Source: a virus. From it: 42,569 nt of DNA. The notes beneath the pieces were generated by a model. That model did no database searches and was not told the origin of the DNA. It saw only the letters and a program-made list of their open reading frames with translations. A program made the translations under genes and the position numbers. The stretch lies in IMG/VR virus record IMGVR_UViG_3300009528_000023, positions 1-42,569 of that record; one strand, written 5' to 3'. This document shows positions 25,706 through 35,256 of the stretch, in pieces. Position 1 is the first letter of the stretch. Each line of letters opens with the position of its first letter.

Positions 25706-28700
25706 GAGAATTAAAATCCCCCCGATAGCCGAAGAAGAAGAGGAAGTCCCTAAAATTGAAGAACCAGAAGTGGAAATTCCCTGGGCTATCGGTATGGTAG
25801 AAGATGTTGGTAGGCAACTTGGTGGGCAGGTGATTGATGTTCCTGAAGCTAGAGTTTATACACCCCAAGATATAGGGGTTACGCTTCCCGAAGGTTGGGG
25901 GGTTAAACTCACACCCGCTGAAACTGAGCAAGGATTTACCTATTCCCTTGTAGAGCCAGGGGGCTGGGAGCTTTTTGGTGGTGATGTATATGTCTCCCCA
26001 GAGGGAGAATCCTATAGTCTGGCTCAAATGAGAAGGCTTGCACTGGCAGAAGAGTGGGATGAGTTTGAGGCACTACCACCCGAAGAACCAGAGACCGAGA
26101 TTTTCCGTCTTTTAGGGGGACTGTTCCCAGGGCGTGAAATCGGTGAGGTAATTGAATACTACTTCCCAGAAGTGGAGGAGGTAACTGTAACCCCACCGCC
26201 AGAAGAAAGAATAAGGATTGAAGAAGAACAGAGGATAGCCACTGAGAGGTGGGGCGAGTTCCTCTCCGAGATACAGGAAATCGGCAGAACCCCTGAAACG
26301 GAATCATTGTTAAGGATAATGTTCCCTGATATTAGTGACCCTGAATTAGAATCACTATTAACAGGGGAGCCAATACCAGTAATGGAACAGGCAACGATGG
26401 GCTTGGGGGCTGCTTGGGAAGAGTTGACTACAGGTGGCTGGACATGGGGTGAGGTTGGGGATGTTCTTTTGGGTGGGCTTGGTGTGCTTGGTGCTACGAT
26501 TGAAACATACGTCCAAAGACCCTGGGAAGCATTTGTGGGGGAGGCTAGGGCTAGATTCCAACTGGCAATCGGCCAGGGTAGTCCTGCTGATAGGCTTTTT
26601 ATTATAAGATTGGATAAGGCCTGGGAACAACACGGTTGGGGTTGGGCTTTTTCTGAAGATGTAAGCCTTGCTTGGGAGGAATACACCAATCAACTTACAG
26701 GTCCCGCTAGGGTAGCTACCGAGATTTCCGAGTGGCTTAATCCAGCTTATCTCATTACATTAGGTGGTATTGCTGGAACTGGGGCGAGAATGGTAAGCCG
26801 TATTCCAGTTATCGGCAACTGGGCTGCAAAAATGGCTGGGGCAGTTATCAAGACGGAGAGGGCAGTTTTCTACCCCATAACAAAGCCACTGGAATTAACT
26901 GCACGTGCAGCGGCTAGGATTGTTCCCAGTGCTGCAAGGAAGATTATAGGTGAAACAACGCATCTAATAATGAAACTCCCCAAGAGCGAGGCAATAGCAG
27001 CGGACTTATTTGCAAGCAATTGGATGAAGAGAGTAACACAAAGGATTGCCAAATTACCCCTGGCAAAGCCCTTTATTAGAGCGATTGACCCCAGACTGCT
27101 TGTTAGGTTGAATAGTGCGATTGTTGAGGATGTTGTTGGCAGGGCTGCTGGTGTTAAGTTGTTTTTTGAATCTGCTGGTAGGAATCTCAGGGCAGCGAAG
27201 CTCTTAGAGTTAAGAGGAGTTTCTGCTAACCCAGTTAAATTGTTTGGCTTTAATAAAGAAGGCGTTTCTACAACCATAAGGCGATTAACAAAAGATGCCA
27301 CTGGCACGCTTGAGGATATATTCATTCACCCAGGTAAATACGCCCTTAATGCCCGACAGATAGAATATGTCAATAGAACACACGAATTATTTACAGGCGT
27401 TACTGATTTACTCATAACTGAAGGCGTAGCCCCAAAGGGGGTTACTGCTGAATGGTGGGTTCACAGGGTGGTTATGGGTAAATATAACAAGGCTGGGGAG
27501 CTTATTCTTGTCAGAGGTAAGCCTGGGGTTAAGGGTGGTGGATTAGGGGCTAAGAGAGCCTACGAGATGCGCAGGAAGGCACCCACAATGGATACTGGCA
27601 TTGAGTGGGGTATTAGATACAGCCCCAACCCAGAAGAGTGGATTGGCACTTACATAGAAGAAGCCTTTAAGAAGATAGGTGATGAACGCTTTGCCCTAAT
27701 GGTCGCTGAATATGGGACTAAACCCTCAGTGATATTGGCAGAAAGAGCACCAGAGTTGGTGGCCAGAGCGGAACTCACACAAGCTGAGCTTGCTGGTGCA
27801 GCTAAGTTTGAGAGTGTTATTAACAGAGCCATACGAGGCGAGAGACTGCCAGAGGCAACCCTAAAAGCTATGGAAAAACAATTCCCAGAGTTGGGGTATC
27901 GTCTCAGGTATTTGACAAAAGAACCAACCACAGTAAAGGCTCTGGGTAAATACATAGAAACACTCAAGAGATACCCTGAAAAACCAGGACGTTTGCCCAG
28001 CGACCATAGAATGGCTGAGGCATTCAGTGTTATGCCCTTTGAGGAAAGGCTAGCTTATCGCTATGTCATAGAGGATTTGGCTGTTAAGACTGGTGATAAG
28101 GGTGCCAAGAGAATCCTTAAAGCATTAGATAGCGTGGATACGCTGCCAAGATATACACCAAGCGAGGGATTGCCTAAAGATATGTTTGGCTATCCTCAAA
28201 AGGGGATGGTTGAAGGTGTTGCTAGGGTAACTAGATTATCAGCCGATGATTATACCAGACTTGTTGAATTACACAAGAGGGCTGGATTACCACCGCCAGA
28301 TGTTGCTCTAAAACCAATGATAGAAGGCATTGAGGCTGAGACAATAATTAAGAAAGTCGCCTATGAGTTACCGCCTGTTAAAACAGGAGCGGAGAGATTG
28401 GCGGCATTAAACTCGTTAAAACTAGAGGCGAAAGCCCTGAAGGAAGCACGGAGGGGGCCTTTCTGGCAGGCCAAGTCGGAGAAAGCCCTTGAGATGGAGA
28501 AGATTAGGCAGCCAGGCATAGAACACGGTTACATTATGCAGCCTATGTTTGGCGGAAGACTCTATGATAGAGAGTTCATTGATGTAGTCAATATGTGGTT
28601 TGGGCATAAGAGCGGGCTAAAGGCGTTAAGATTTACCTCTGACTTGGCTGGAATTTTAAGAATTACAAAAGCTGCCCTTGACTTTTCCTGGCAAGCTATT

Positions 28701-31094
28701 CAGGGAATGCCCTCATTTGGTTTAGCCCACGCCTATTTACTGATAAACCCCCCTATTGGGGTTAAGTTGATGGGGCAGTGGTATAGAGGATTTTGGTATT
28801 CAGTCAACAGTTTCTTTAGACCAGAAGTTTTCTACAAAATGATGAAGGGGAAGTTTGGGAAATTAAGCACTGAGCGTATTGGCTTTGGTGGAAGTTCTCA
28901 GGCCATAGATTACTTTGAAGTCTTGGGGGCGAAGACTGGATTCGGGGGCTTTGGCGCGAAGGCTTTAAGGAGAATACCACTTGACCCATTTGGTAGGGCT
29001 GAGGTCGCCTGGTTGTCTGGTGGAGAGTATGTCAGAAACACATTCTGGGAAATCCTCGCACCATCCGCAATAAAAAGGGGACAGGAGTTTCAATTAGTAA
29101 GATTTCTGGATAGAATGACTGGAATAATTGATACTGCTGGTATGGGTGTCCCTCAACTTACAAGGCAACTTGAATCTTCTTTTATGTGGTTTGCCCCAAG
29201 ATACACCAGAGCCTGCGCATCAGTTCTGGCTAGTATATTTAGAGGTGGATATACAGGGCAAATGGCCCGTAAGGCACTGGGCGGGATGGTTAGTGCTGGA
29301 GTACTCTATTATTCTGCATTACAATATGGACTAGCTACTCTTGAGGGGAAATCACACGATGATGCTTGGGATTCTGTTCTTGAAGGGTTCGGTGTAGTTC
29401 AAGACCCGATAACAAAAGAATGGGGATGGAAGCCCTCGGCCAGATTTATGACTATTAAAATTGGCAACTACTATATGGGCTTAGGTTCATTCTGGTATGG
29501 TCTACTCAGACTTAGTGGCAATATTATGGCCACAGTAAATGAGGTCGGGGATAGAGAGATAATAGACTTCATAAAAATTATTAAAAACGGAAGCGTAAAC
29601 AGAGACAATCCATTCGTCTACTGGTGGTTTACCCGCACATCGCCAGTAACTAGCAATATAGTCCAGTTGGCAGAGCATAGGGACTTTCTTGGTTATCCGA
29701 TAGAATCCGTTGATGAATATTTAATGCACATAGCCAAGATGTTTGAGCCGATTTGGTTGGAACAGGGCGTTAATCCCTTGGTTTTCCCATCATGGTCTAC
29801 GGATGCGGAGATACCAGAGGGGTTAGCTAGACAACTTATTATACCAGCAGAACTATTCGGATTACGGACATTCCCTGAGAGTGGATGGGTAAGGTTCTAC
29901 GATAAGGCTAAGGAATATATACCCAGTATGCCAAGAGAAGAGCTTGACGAAGCACAGATAGGAGCTTGGAGGGATGACAAGCTGGAATGGGCACACCTAA
30001 CAGATGTGCAGAAGATGAATTTACTTGCCCGTTACTCAGACCTGAATGATTTATACATAGAAGCTCAGGCTGATAGTGCTGTAAGAGATAGTGGAATCTG
30101 GGGGCAATGGCAAGAAGTCATGGCGGAATCCAAAGAGATTTACTATGACAGGATTAACCAACTCACAGGACAATTAATAATGGGTGAGATAGATACCCGT
30201 GAATACAGGGACATGGCTGGTGAAGCTGGGCAAATGTATGGCGTGTCCCTTGAAACCATAGAGAGAGACCCGACTTATTCTGATATTTACAATTACTTCG
30301 CCAAGAAAGAGGAAGAGGAAGATAAATATGGATTTCTTGATGATATAGCCATGGCTGAATATAGTTCCCGAATCCTCTTCGCCGAAGATATGGTAGATAT
30401 AGATGGCAATTATGATTGGGATGAAAGGGATAGAAGGATAAGCGATTTCATTGAGAAGTGGGGGTTAGCTACATACGAAAGAATACTCAAATACTATGAG
30501 GAAAAGAAACGCATTGAGGGTCTTAATGAAGTCTGGCTCAGGAAGGCACACGACACGGAGCTTATCGGCAGGGACTACTGGGACTTACCCTGGAAGCCGA
30601 TTATAGATATATCACTCTCATCTGATGTTCCTGCTCCATACTTACCGCTTTGGCAAACATACATTAGTCTCAAAACAGATGAGGAACGGGAAGCCTTTAT
30701 AGTAAAACACCCCGATTTTACTAGGGACTGGAGAACGGAATACAGGATTGCCAACTCCAATATAGACGCTATGCTTGCCTTATGGGGTTATGGGGGTAAT
30801 CTACAATCAGCTGAAGCTTATAACCTTGTAGAAAAATGGGGGGCTGAGTTAGGTATCCCATTGGATCAGATGGGGCTTGGACTACCACCCAGAAATCTTG
30901 TAAAGAATTACTTTGAATATAAAGCTATATCTGCCGAGCATGGTGGCAACAGCAGAGAAGCCAAGGGATATAGGTATGATAACCCCGAATTTGATGAATG
31001 GGGGCAGGAGAATTGGGGCTGGAAGCCAGCCAGGAAGCCCAAGGAAGAGGCAGAAGAAGGCTACCTTGGCACATTAGAAGACATCTTAGACTAG
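25680..31094 (+). CDS. Giant virion protein, probable internal/ejection protein (LPD38-like)
   Basis: An 1804-residue protein, GTG start behind AAGGGGG. Residues 1-180 are acidic and Pro-rich. Residues about 350-420 hold hydrophobic helices (AYLITLGGIAGTGARMVSRI). A long helical middle follows. Residues about 970-1290 follow the pattern of large polyvalent protein domain 38: DFSWQAIQGMP, then FLDRMTGIIDTAG, then FMWFAPRYTRACASVL and a hydrophobic helix. The end (1400-1804) is acidic and helical. Such giant proteins are packaged in the head or ejected with the DNA. No RNA polymerase, protease or lysozyme motif was found by eye. Alternatives are a tape-measure analogue or a portal-bound internal core. 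Confidence 0.65.
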   Translation: MAVVQPLGKRIKIPPIAEEEEEVPKIEEPEVEIPWAIGMVEDVGRQLGGQVIDVPEARVYTPQDIGVTLPEGWGVKLTPAETEQGFTYSLVEPGGWELFGGDVYVSPEGESYSLAQMRRLALAEEWDEFEALPPEEPETEIFRLLGGLFPGREIGEVIEYYFPEVEEVTVTPPPEERIRIEEEQRIATERWGEFLSEIQEIGRTPETESLLRIMFPDISDPELESLLTGEPIPVMEQATMGLGAAWEELTTGGWTWGEVGDVLLGGLGVLGATIETYVQRPWEAFVGEARARFQLAIGQGSPADRLFIIRLDKAWEQHGWGWAFSEDVSLAWEEYTNQLTGPARVATEISEWLNPAYLITLGGIAGTGARMVSRIPVIGNWAAKMAGAVIKTERAVFYPITKPLELTARAAARIVPSAARKIIGETTHLIMKLPKSEAIAADLFASNWMKRVTQRIAKLPLAKPFIRAIDPRLLVRLNSAIVEDVVGRAAGVKLFFESAGRNLRAAKLLELRGVSANPVKLFGFNKEGVSTTIRRLTKDATGTLEDIFIHPGKYALNARQIEYVNRTHELFTGVTDLLITEGVAPKGVTAEWWVHRVVMGKYNKAGELILVRGKPGVKGGGLGAKRAYEMRRKAPTMDTGIEWGIRYSPNPEEWIGTYIEEAFKKIGDERFALMVAEYGTKPSVILAERAPELVARAELTQAELAGAAKFESVINRAIRGERLPEATLKAMEKQFPELGYRLRYLTKEPTTVKALGKYIETLKRYPEKPGRLPSDHRMAEAFSVMPFEERLAYRYVIEDLAVKTGDKGAKRILKALDSVDTLPRYTPSEGLPKDMFGYPQKGMVEGVARVTRLSADDYTRLVELHKRAGLPPPDVALKPMIEGIEAETIIKKVAYELPPVKTGAERLAALNSLKLEAKALKEARRGPFWQAKSEKALEMEKIRQPGIEHGYIMQPMFGGRLYDREFIDVVNMWFGHKSGLKALRFTSDLAGILRITKAALDFSWQAIQGMPSFGLAHAYLLINPPIGVKLMGQWYRGFWYSVNSFFRPEVFYKMMKGKFGKLSTERIGFGGSSQAIDYFEVLGAKTGFGGFGAKALRRIPLDPFGRAEVAWLSGGEYVRNTFWEILAPSAIKRGQEFQLVRFLDRMTGIIDTAGMGVPQLTRQLESSFMWFAPRYTRACASVLASIFRGGYTGQMARKALGGMVSAGVLYYSALQYGLATLEGKSHDDAWDSVLEGFGVVQDPITKEWGWKPSARFMTIKIGNYYMGLGSFWYGLLRLSGNIMATVNEVGDREIIDFIKIIKNGSVNRDNPFVYWWFTRTSPVTSNIVQLAEHRDFLGYPIESVDEYLMHIAKMFEPIWLEQGVNPLVFPSWSTDAEIPEGLARQLIIPAELFGLRTFPESGWVRFYDKAKEYIPSMPREELDEAQIGAWRDDKLEWAHLTDVQKMNLLARYSDLNDLYIEAQADSAVRDSGIWGQWQEVMAESKEIYYDRINQLTGQLIMGEIDTREYRDMAGEAGQMYGVSLETIERDPTYSDIYNYFAKKEEEEDKYGFLDDIAMAEYSSRILFAEDMVDIDGNYDWDERDRRISDFIEKWGLATYERILKYYEEKKRIEGLNEVWLRKAHDTELIGRDYWDLPWKPIIDISLSSDVPAPYLPLWQTYISLKTDEEREAFIVKHPDFTRDWRTEYRIANSNIDAMLALWGYGGNLQSAEAYNLVEKWGAELGIPLDQMGLGLPPRNLVKNYFEYKAISAEHGGNSREAKGYRYDNPEFDEWGQENWGWKPARKPKEEAEEGYLGTLEDILD

Positions 31095-31116
31095 CCAGTA
31101 AATCTTTAATACTGGC
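31094..31116 (+). promoter_or_regulatory. Hairpin between giant gene and scaffold
   Basis: GCCAGTA (31094-31100) pairs with TACTGGC (31110-31116) around a nine-base loop. It follows the giant gene's stop and precedes AAAGGAGG of the scaffold gene. It may stabilise the scaffold/coat message or be a weak terminator; a full T-tract is missing. Confidence 0.5.
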
Positions 31117-31142
31117 GATAAAATAAAAAGGAGGAACACACC

Positions 31143-31634
31143 GTGGATGAAGAGAAGAAAGCTGATGAAGTAACTACGGATGATAAAAGTTCGGAAGTTA
31201 CTCCAGCGGTGGCCAAACCTAGTTCACAAAAACCTGAGTTTACCAAGGAGCAGGAGGCGGAGGTTCTGAAGCGAGTTTCAGATGAGCTTGCGAAGAGGGG
31301 AGACAAGGCTAAAGACCTAGAAACTAAACTAGGGGATGCGACTAAATTCATTGACACCCTACAGGCAGAGCGACTAGAGGCTTCGGCTAAGAAGTTTGGA
31401 CTAACTGTAGAGAAACTCAAAGAAGTTGGGATTGAAGACCCCAAGAAGGTTGAGGCCTATGCTACCCTATTTGGCAAGACTGGGGATACGCTGAAGGATG
31501 ATCCCATACCTGATTCTGGAAAGACAGAGGGAGGTTTATCCGATGAGGCTTTCACAGAAGGCATTGGTTCTGGCAAAATTCCGCTAGACAAGGATGCCAT
31601 GGCGAGAGCCAAGAAACTCGGAATCACAAGATAA
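31143..31634 (+). CDS. Scaffolding-like protein
   Basis: A 163-residue, highly charged, helix-rich protein with GTG start. The N-terminal 40 residues are acidic and low-complexity, followed by a coiled-coil region (ELAKRGDKAKDLETKLGDA) and a C-terminal basic piece (MARAKKLGITR). Size, charge and position directly before the coat gene fit a scaffold, which guides shell assembly and then leaves. No protease gene is next to it. Confidence 0.65.
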   Translation: MDEEKKADEVTTDDKSSEVTPAVAKPSSQKPEFTKEQEAEVLKRVSDELAKRGDKAKDLETKLGDATKFIDTLQAERLEASAKKFGLTVEKLKEVGIEDPKKVEAYATLFGKTGDTLKDDPIPDSGKTEGGLSDEAFTEGIGSGKIPLDKDAMARAKKLGITR

Positions 31635-31646
31635 AGGAGAAAATAA

Positions 31647-32525
31647 ATGGCAGCAGGAATGACAATTACTGGTTCTCTTACTGACAGTCTACCTAAAATG
31701 CTAGCTTCAGCAAGAATTATCAGGGAGTTTGAGGGCGTTATGCCCCAACTAGTGGATGTGGTTACTCTGGGCGAGGGAGAGGGTTTAGATTGGAACGAAA
31801 TATCGCTAGCCCAACTTGTCGCTCAGGCAGTACAAGAAACTACAGTACTAAATAATCCGCAGCAATTGGCTGATACTATCTTAACAATCACTCCTACGGT
31901 TGTGGCTATACAGACTCGAATTACCGATAGGGTAGCAGCCCGAATATCTAATAATGTTTATGCCAAAATCGGTGCTCTTGCACAGAACGCAATTCAACGC
32001 AAGAAGGACGAGGATGGCATTACAGCACTGGATGCTGGCAGTTCTACATCTGACCCTGGGGCTGGTAACACACTAACCAGTGGGCATATTGCTTCAGCTA
32101 AATATAACATCTCAAGCAATGTTACTGAGCCTGGCCCTCCACCTTACCGATGTGTCTTACATGGCTTCCAGTTAAAGGACTTATTCGATGAACTAGTGGC
32201 TGGTATCGGCACTTACGTGACAATGGAGGGGCCGTCAGCCAGAGTATTTGCTACTGGGTTTAACCTACCCATTGCAGGTGTTGAGGTTTATGAGGATGGC
32301 AACATCCCTATAGATGGCTCACTTGATGCAAAGGGTGGTGTCTTTTCCCAGCAAGGAATCATACTGGTTCAGGGCAGAGCACCCAGAGTAGTACTTGTTA
32401 GACAGGAGCATATTGGTGGTGGAGCTACAGACGTATTCCATTACGATGAGTATGAATATGGACTCAGGGCTGGAATTGACTGGGTCTTCGAGATGGAGTC
32501 TGACGCTACCGCACCCACAAGCTAA
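31647..32525 (+). CDS. Major capsid protein
   Basis: A 292-residue protein. The N-terminal helix is followed by LDWNEISLAQLVAQAVQETT, TPTVVAIQTRITDRVAARIS and a large beta-rich half with YRCVLHGFQLKDLFDE and GVEVYEDGNIPI. This resembles the P22/HK97-like coat proteins of short-tailed phages: an E-loop-like start, a spine helix and a 'VLH/HP-x-Q-x-x-D' motif. It is placed after the scaffold. AAAGGAGA gives strong translation. The fold is inferred. Confidence 0.8.
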   Translation: MAAGMTITGSLTDSLPKMLASARIIREFEGVMPQLVDVVTLGEGEGLDWNEISLAQLVAQAVQETTVLNNPQQLADTILTITPTVVAIQTRITDRVAARISNNVYAKIGALAQNAIQRKKDEDGITALDAGSSTSDPGAGNTLTSGHIASAKYNISSNVTEPGPPPYRCVLHGFQLKDLFDELVAGIGTYVTMEGPSARVFATGFNLPIAGVEVYEDGNIPIDGSLDAKGGVFSQQGIILVQGRAPRVVLVRQEHIGGGATDVFHYDEYEYGLRAGIDWVFEMESDATAPTS

Positions 32526-32743
32526 TGAATAAGAATCGTGAGGTTTGGCAAGAGGCTCACGGTAAAATTCCTAAAGGATGGCTTATTCACTTTCTAAACG
32601 GAGATAAGCGGGATACTCGCTTAGAGAATCTTGCTGCGGTTCCCCGCTACCCAGTTCATCTGGGACAAGTAACCGCCCCTTATATCGAAAGGATAAGAAA
32701 AATAGAAAGGGAGCTAAAGCTCCTAAAGGAGAAAAACAAATGA
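32525..32743 (+). CDS. Short HNH-like protein behind the coat gene
   Basis: A 72-residue protein whose ATG overlaps the coat stop (TAATG). VWQEAHGKIPKGWLIHFLNG and DTRLENL match the C-terminal half of HNH_3 endonucleases, in which the usual His-His pair reads His-Phe. The N-terminal DNA-binding part and the first catalytic residues are missing. The C-terminus is a charged helix. It is probably a degraded or repurposed homing endonuclease; its AAAGGAG end serves the next gene. Confidence 0.6.
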   Translation: MNKNREVWQEAHGKIPKGWLIHFLNGDKRDTRLENLAAVPRYPVHLGQVTAPYIERIRKIERELKLLKEKNK

Positions 32744-33513
32744 GTATAACAGGACAAAGTGGAGTTGGCAAAATCCGTCTTTTCACTGATTGCTGCGGTA
32801 ATGAGATTGTCGTAACTAATGCTGAAGCTCCAACAACTCCAGGGCATAGCCAGGGACCATTCTCTGTGTTGGGTGATTTGACTCAATCAGATGCAGGTTT
32901 GGTATTACTGTCTAAGGCTAATGGATTTGCTAGACTTACTGCATCTGCTGTATCCAATGCTGATGGGTGTGCGTTGGCTACGGAAGTTTCATTCAGCCCT
33001 ATTTTGAATGGTACATTGATACTTGAGGCTAGGGTTGCACTCCAAGCTATAACGGCAAGGAATATCTTTATTGGGTTTACAGGAGTAATTGCTGACGACG
33101 TACTAGAACCATTAACCTGTAGTGGTACGACTGTTACTATTGCTGGTTCTACTTATGTTTCGGTAGGTTTCCTATTTGACAGCCAGATAACGAGGGCTGC
33201 GACTGCATCAACGGCATACTGGCTTATGCCCTACTTCCTTACTACAACTGCTACACAAACAGATACAGATATAGAGGCTTCTCAGTTAGTTGTAGCTGGT
33301 GAGTGTGATGTACTTCGTGTAGAAGTGGATAATAATGGTGCTGCGAGATGGTACATCAATGGTAAATTAGAACAGTCTATTGGTGCTGGTTTAGCAGCTA
33401 CGCCTGCTACTAAACTCGGTGCATTGTGTGGAGTTTGGTCCACAGCGTCTACTGAATCTGATTTAGATGTAGACTATCTATTGGTAACAGCAAACCGAGA
33501 CTGGACTAGGTAA
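32740..33513 (+). CDS. Decoration-like virion protein, copy A
   Basis: A 257-residue beta-rich protein. Both this and the next gene start with ITGQSG-x-G-x-IRLFTD, share FLFDSQ, DVLRVEV and AARWYINGKLEQSIG-type segments, and end DLDVDYLLVTANRDWTR. They are tandem duplicates about half identical by eye. The FxNGKLE-type strand resembles concanavalin-like sugar-binding sandwiches used in head decoration or fibres. Copy A has a longer loop with the CSGTTVTIAG segment. Confidence 0.7.
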   Translation: MSITGQSGVGKIRLFTDCCGNEIVVTNAEAPTTPGHSQGPFSVLGDLTQSDAGLVLLSKANGFARLTASAVSNADGCALATEVSFSPILNGTLILEARVALQAITARNIFIGFTGVIADDVLEPLTCSGTTVTIAGSTYVSVGFLFDSQITRAATASTAYWLMPYFLTTTATQTDTDIEASQLVVAGECDVLRVEVDNNGAARWYINGKLEQSIGAGLAATPATKLGALCGVWSTASTESDLDVDYLLVTANRDWTR

Positions 33514-33523
33514 GGAGGACGAA

Positions 33524-34276
33524 ATGGCAATAACAGGACAAAGTGGAGAAGGGATGATTCGCCTCTTTACCGATATGTACGGTAACGAGATTCCTGTCGG
33601 GAATACTGAAGCTGCAACAACCCCTGGACACTTTCAGGAAGATTTTTCCGTACTGGGAGACCTATTTGATGGCGATGCTGGACTTGTTCTTTTATCAAAG
33701 GCAAGTGGGTATGGTCGCCTTACAGGTACTGATGAGGCTGGTTATGGATGTGCCCTTGCTACAGAAGTTTGCTTTAGCCCTGCCTTAAATGGAACAATCG
33801 TTGTAGAAGCTCGTGTTGAACTACAGGTATTGACTGCCCGTAATATCTTTATTGGTCTTACGGGAACAATCGATGACAATATTGTGGAATCATTAACAGC
33901 GGGCACGGCAACCATAACAAAGGTTTATCCATCAGTCGGATTTTTGTTTGATAGTCAGCTTTCGTCTCCCTACGATACTATTTGGCATATGCCATATTTA
34001 CTGGCGACAGACTCAACCCAAACTTCAACAGATGTTGATGCTAGTCAAATTATTGTAGCGGGCGAGAGCGATGTTCTCAGGCTAGAAGTTTTCAGTGATG
34101 GAGCCGCAAGGTGGTTTGTTAACGGCAAGTTAGAGCAATCTGTCGGGCCTGGATTAGCTGCCACACCTGGAACTCTACTTGGTGTTGTTTGCGGATGCTT
34201 TGGAACAGCCAACACTATTACCGATTTAGATGTGGATTACCTTTTGGTAACAGCCAATAGAGATTGGACTAGATAA
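33524..34276 (+). CDS. Decoration-like virion protein, copy B
   Basis: A 250-residue tandem paralogue of the previous gene, behind AAGGAGG. The conserved start (ITGQSGEGMIRLFTD) and end are almost the same, while the middle differs by substitutions and small gaps. The two may form a mixed capsid surface or one may be a diverged copy allowing a change of host receptor. Function is inferred. Confidence 0.7.
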   Translation: MAITGQSGEGMIRLFTDMYGNEIPVGNTEAATTPGHFQEDFSVLGDLFDGDAGLVLLSKASGYGRLTGTDEAGYGCALATEVCFSPALNGTIVVEARVELQVLTARNIFIGLTGTIDDNIVESLTAGTATITKVYPSVGFLFDSQLSSPYDTIWHMPYLLATDSTQTSTDVDASQIIVAGESDVLRLEVFSDGAARWFVNGKLEQSVGPGLAATPGTLLGVVCGCFGTANTITDLDVDYLLVTANRDWTR

Positions 34277-34278
34277 TT

Positions 34279-34324
34279 TAGGGGCTTTGGGGGCAAGCCT
34301 GAAAGGTAGAAATACCAGCCCCTA
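34279..34324 (+). ncRNA. Structured leader RNA before a virion gene
   Basis: TAGGGGCT (34279-34286) pairs perfectly with AGCCCCTA (34317-34324). Inside, GGTA-GAAA-TACC (34305-34316) forms a stem with a GNRA tetraloop stacked directly on the closing stem. The other arm (34287-34304) is Gly-codon-free and purine-rich. It lies in an unusual 95-base gap of the late operon. A regulatory or processing element is likely; no known riboswitch is recognised. Confidence 0.5.
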
Positions 34325-34336
34325 CTAAAATTCAAG

Positions 34337-34356
34337 TGCTGCCTTTGCAGCATTTT
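34337..34356 (+). terminator. Terminator-like hairpin directly before a ribosome site
   Basis: TGCTGC (34337-34342) pairs with GCAGCA (34347-34352) and is followed by TTTT, then AGGAGG. It could reduce reading into the next gene, or be the second half of a switch with the structure just upstream. Confidence 0.5.
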
Positions 34357-34371
34357 AGGAGGAAAAACAAA

Positions 34372-35253
34372 ATGTCAATGTGGACTAAAAGCAAAATGCA
34401 CAGAGGGTGGAAATGGAACCATCACAATGACCAATTGCACTTAGTAGTCAACGGATTTACTCACCTTATATATGGTAACTATGGTGATGAAAAGGTGCAG
34501 AATGTCGCAAATATATTTGGTTGTACCCTAGGTACTAAAATGATTCTACCAGATGGTAGGGAATTCCGCCTAGCACAAGCGAGTAGTACAAGCTATTTGC
34601 AACCAAGCTACGGTGTTGCTGGCGACCAGACCTTTGTAAACTCTGGCACAGCAGTAGCTACCAGCGCTGCTGGGGCTTACACGGTTACCATGACCACAGA
34701 GGAAGATGTAACCGAAAATATGTTTGAGGATGGTTACTTGCTAGTTTCTACTGGTAGTGAAAAATATCCTATGTATAGGATTAAGGAACACCCTGCTGCT
34801 AACTCTGCTAGTTGTGTGATAACACTACGTGAGCCACTTACTTTGGGAAAAACTGGGGCTGCTGCCGTCAATTCATCTCAAACAGTTACACTGTTCAGAA
34901 ACATCTATAAAAGTGTTAGGAGTCCAAGGGCTGAGGGGGCAGTTGGCTTTCTGAAACGCCATTCCTGGATTGGTATTGCCACGCACTGCCCTTCCGTCAC
35001 AGCCTCATACTATTCTTGGCTTCAAGTTAGTGGTTGGTGTCCTATGAGTGGTTACGATAATATGGGTGCTTCTGAGGATGAACAGCAGACCTATTTCTGG
35101 CATGATGGTAGTATCCGTCTATGTACTACTTCAGCTGGCCTAGTGGAGGGTAAGCAAATATGTGGCATTGTGGCGCCATGTTCTCACTCGTCTAAAGGCA
35201 ATGAAGACCTCCCTGGGGCAACGATACCCGTATGGCTACAGTTACCACAATAA
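34372..35253 (+). CDS. Virion structural protein
   Basis: A 293-residue protein from ATG 34372 behind AGGAGG; a longer frame starts inside the hairpin and is rejected. GTKMILPDGREFRLAQASST is a segment often seen in virion proteins of uncultured phages, and the repeated Ala/Thr/Gly-rich strands fit a capsid-associated beta protein. It has a dedicated leader structure and probably high expression. Its precise role is unknown. Confidence 0.7.
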   Translation: MSMWTKSKMHRGWKWNHHNDQLHLVVNGFTHLIYGNYGDEKVQNVANIFGCTLGTKMILPDGREFRLAQASSTSYLQPSYGVAGDQTFVNSGTAVATSAAGAYTVTMTTEEDVTENMFEDGYLLVSTGSEKYPMYRIKEHPAANSASCVITLREPLTLGKTGAAAVNSSQTVTLFRNIYKSVRSPRAEGAVGFLKRHSWIGIATHCPSVTASYYSWLQVSGWCPMSGYDNMGASEDEQQTYFWHDGSIRLCTTSAGLVEGKQICGIVAPCSHSSKGNEDLPGATIPVWLQLPQ

Positions 35254-35256
35254 ACA

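Noticed and set aside
26159-26689. Long antisense open frame opposite the giant gene
   Set aside because: It has no ribosome site and is the codon shadow of a well-supported gene. The same holds for other antisense frames in the late region and at 6619-7107.
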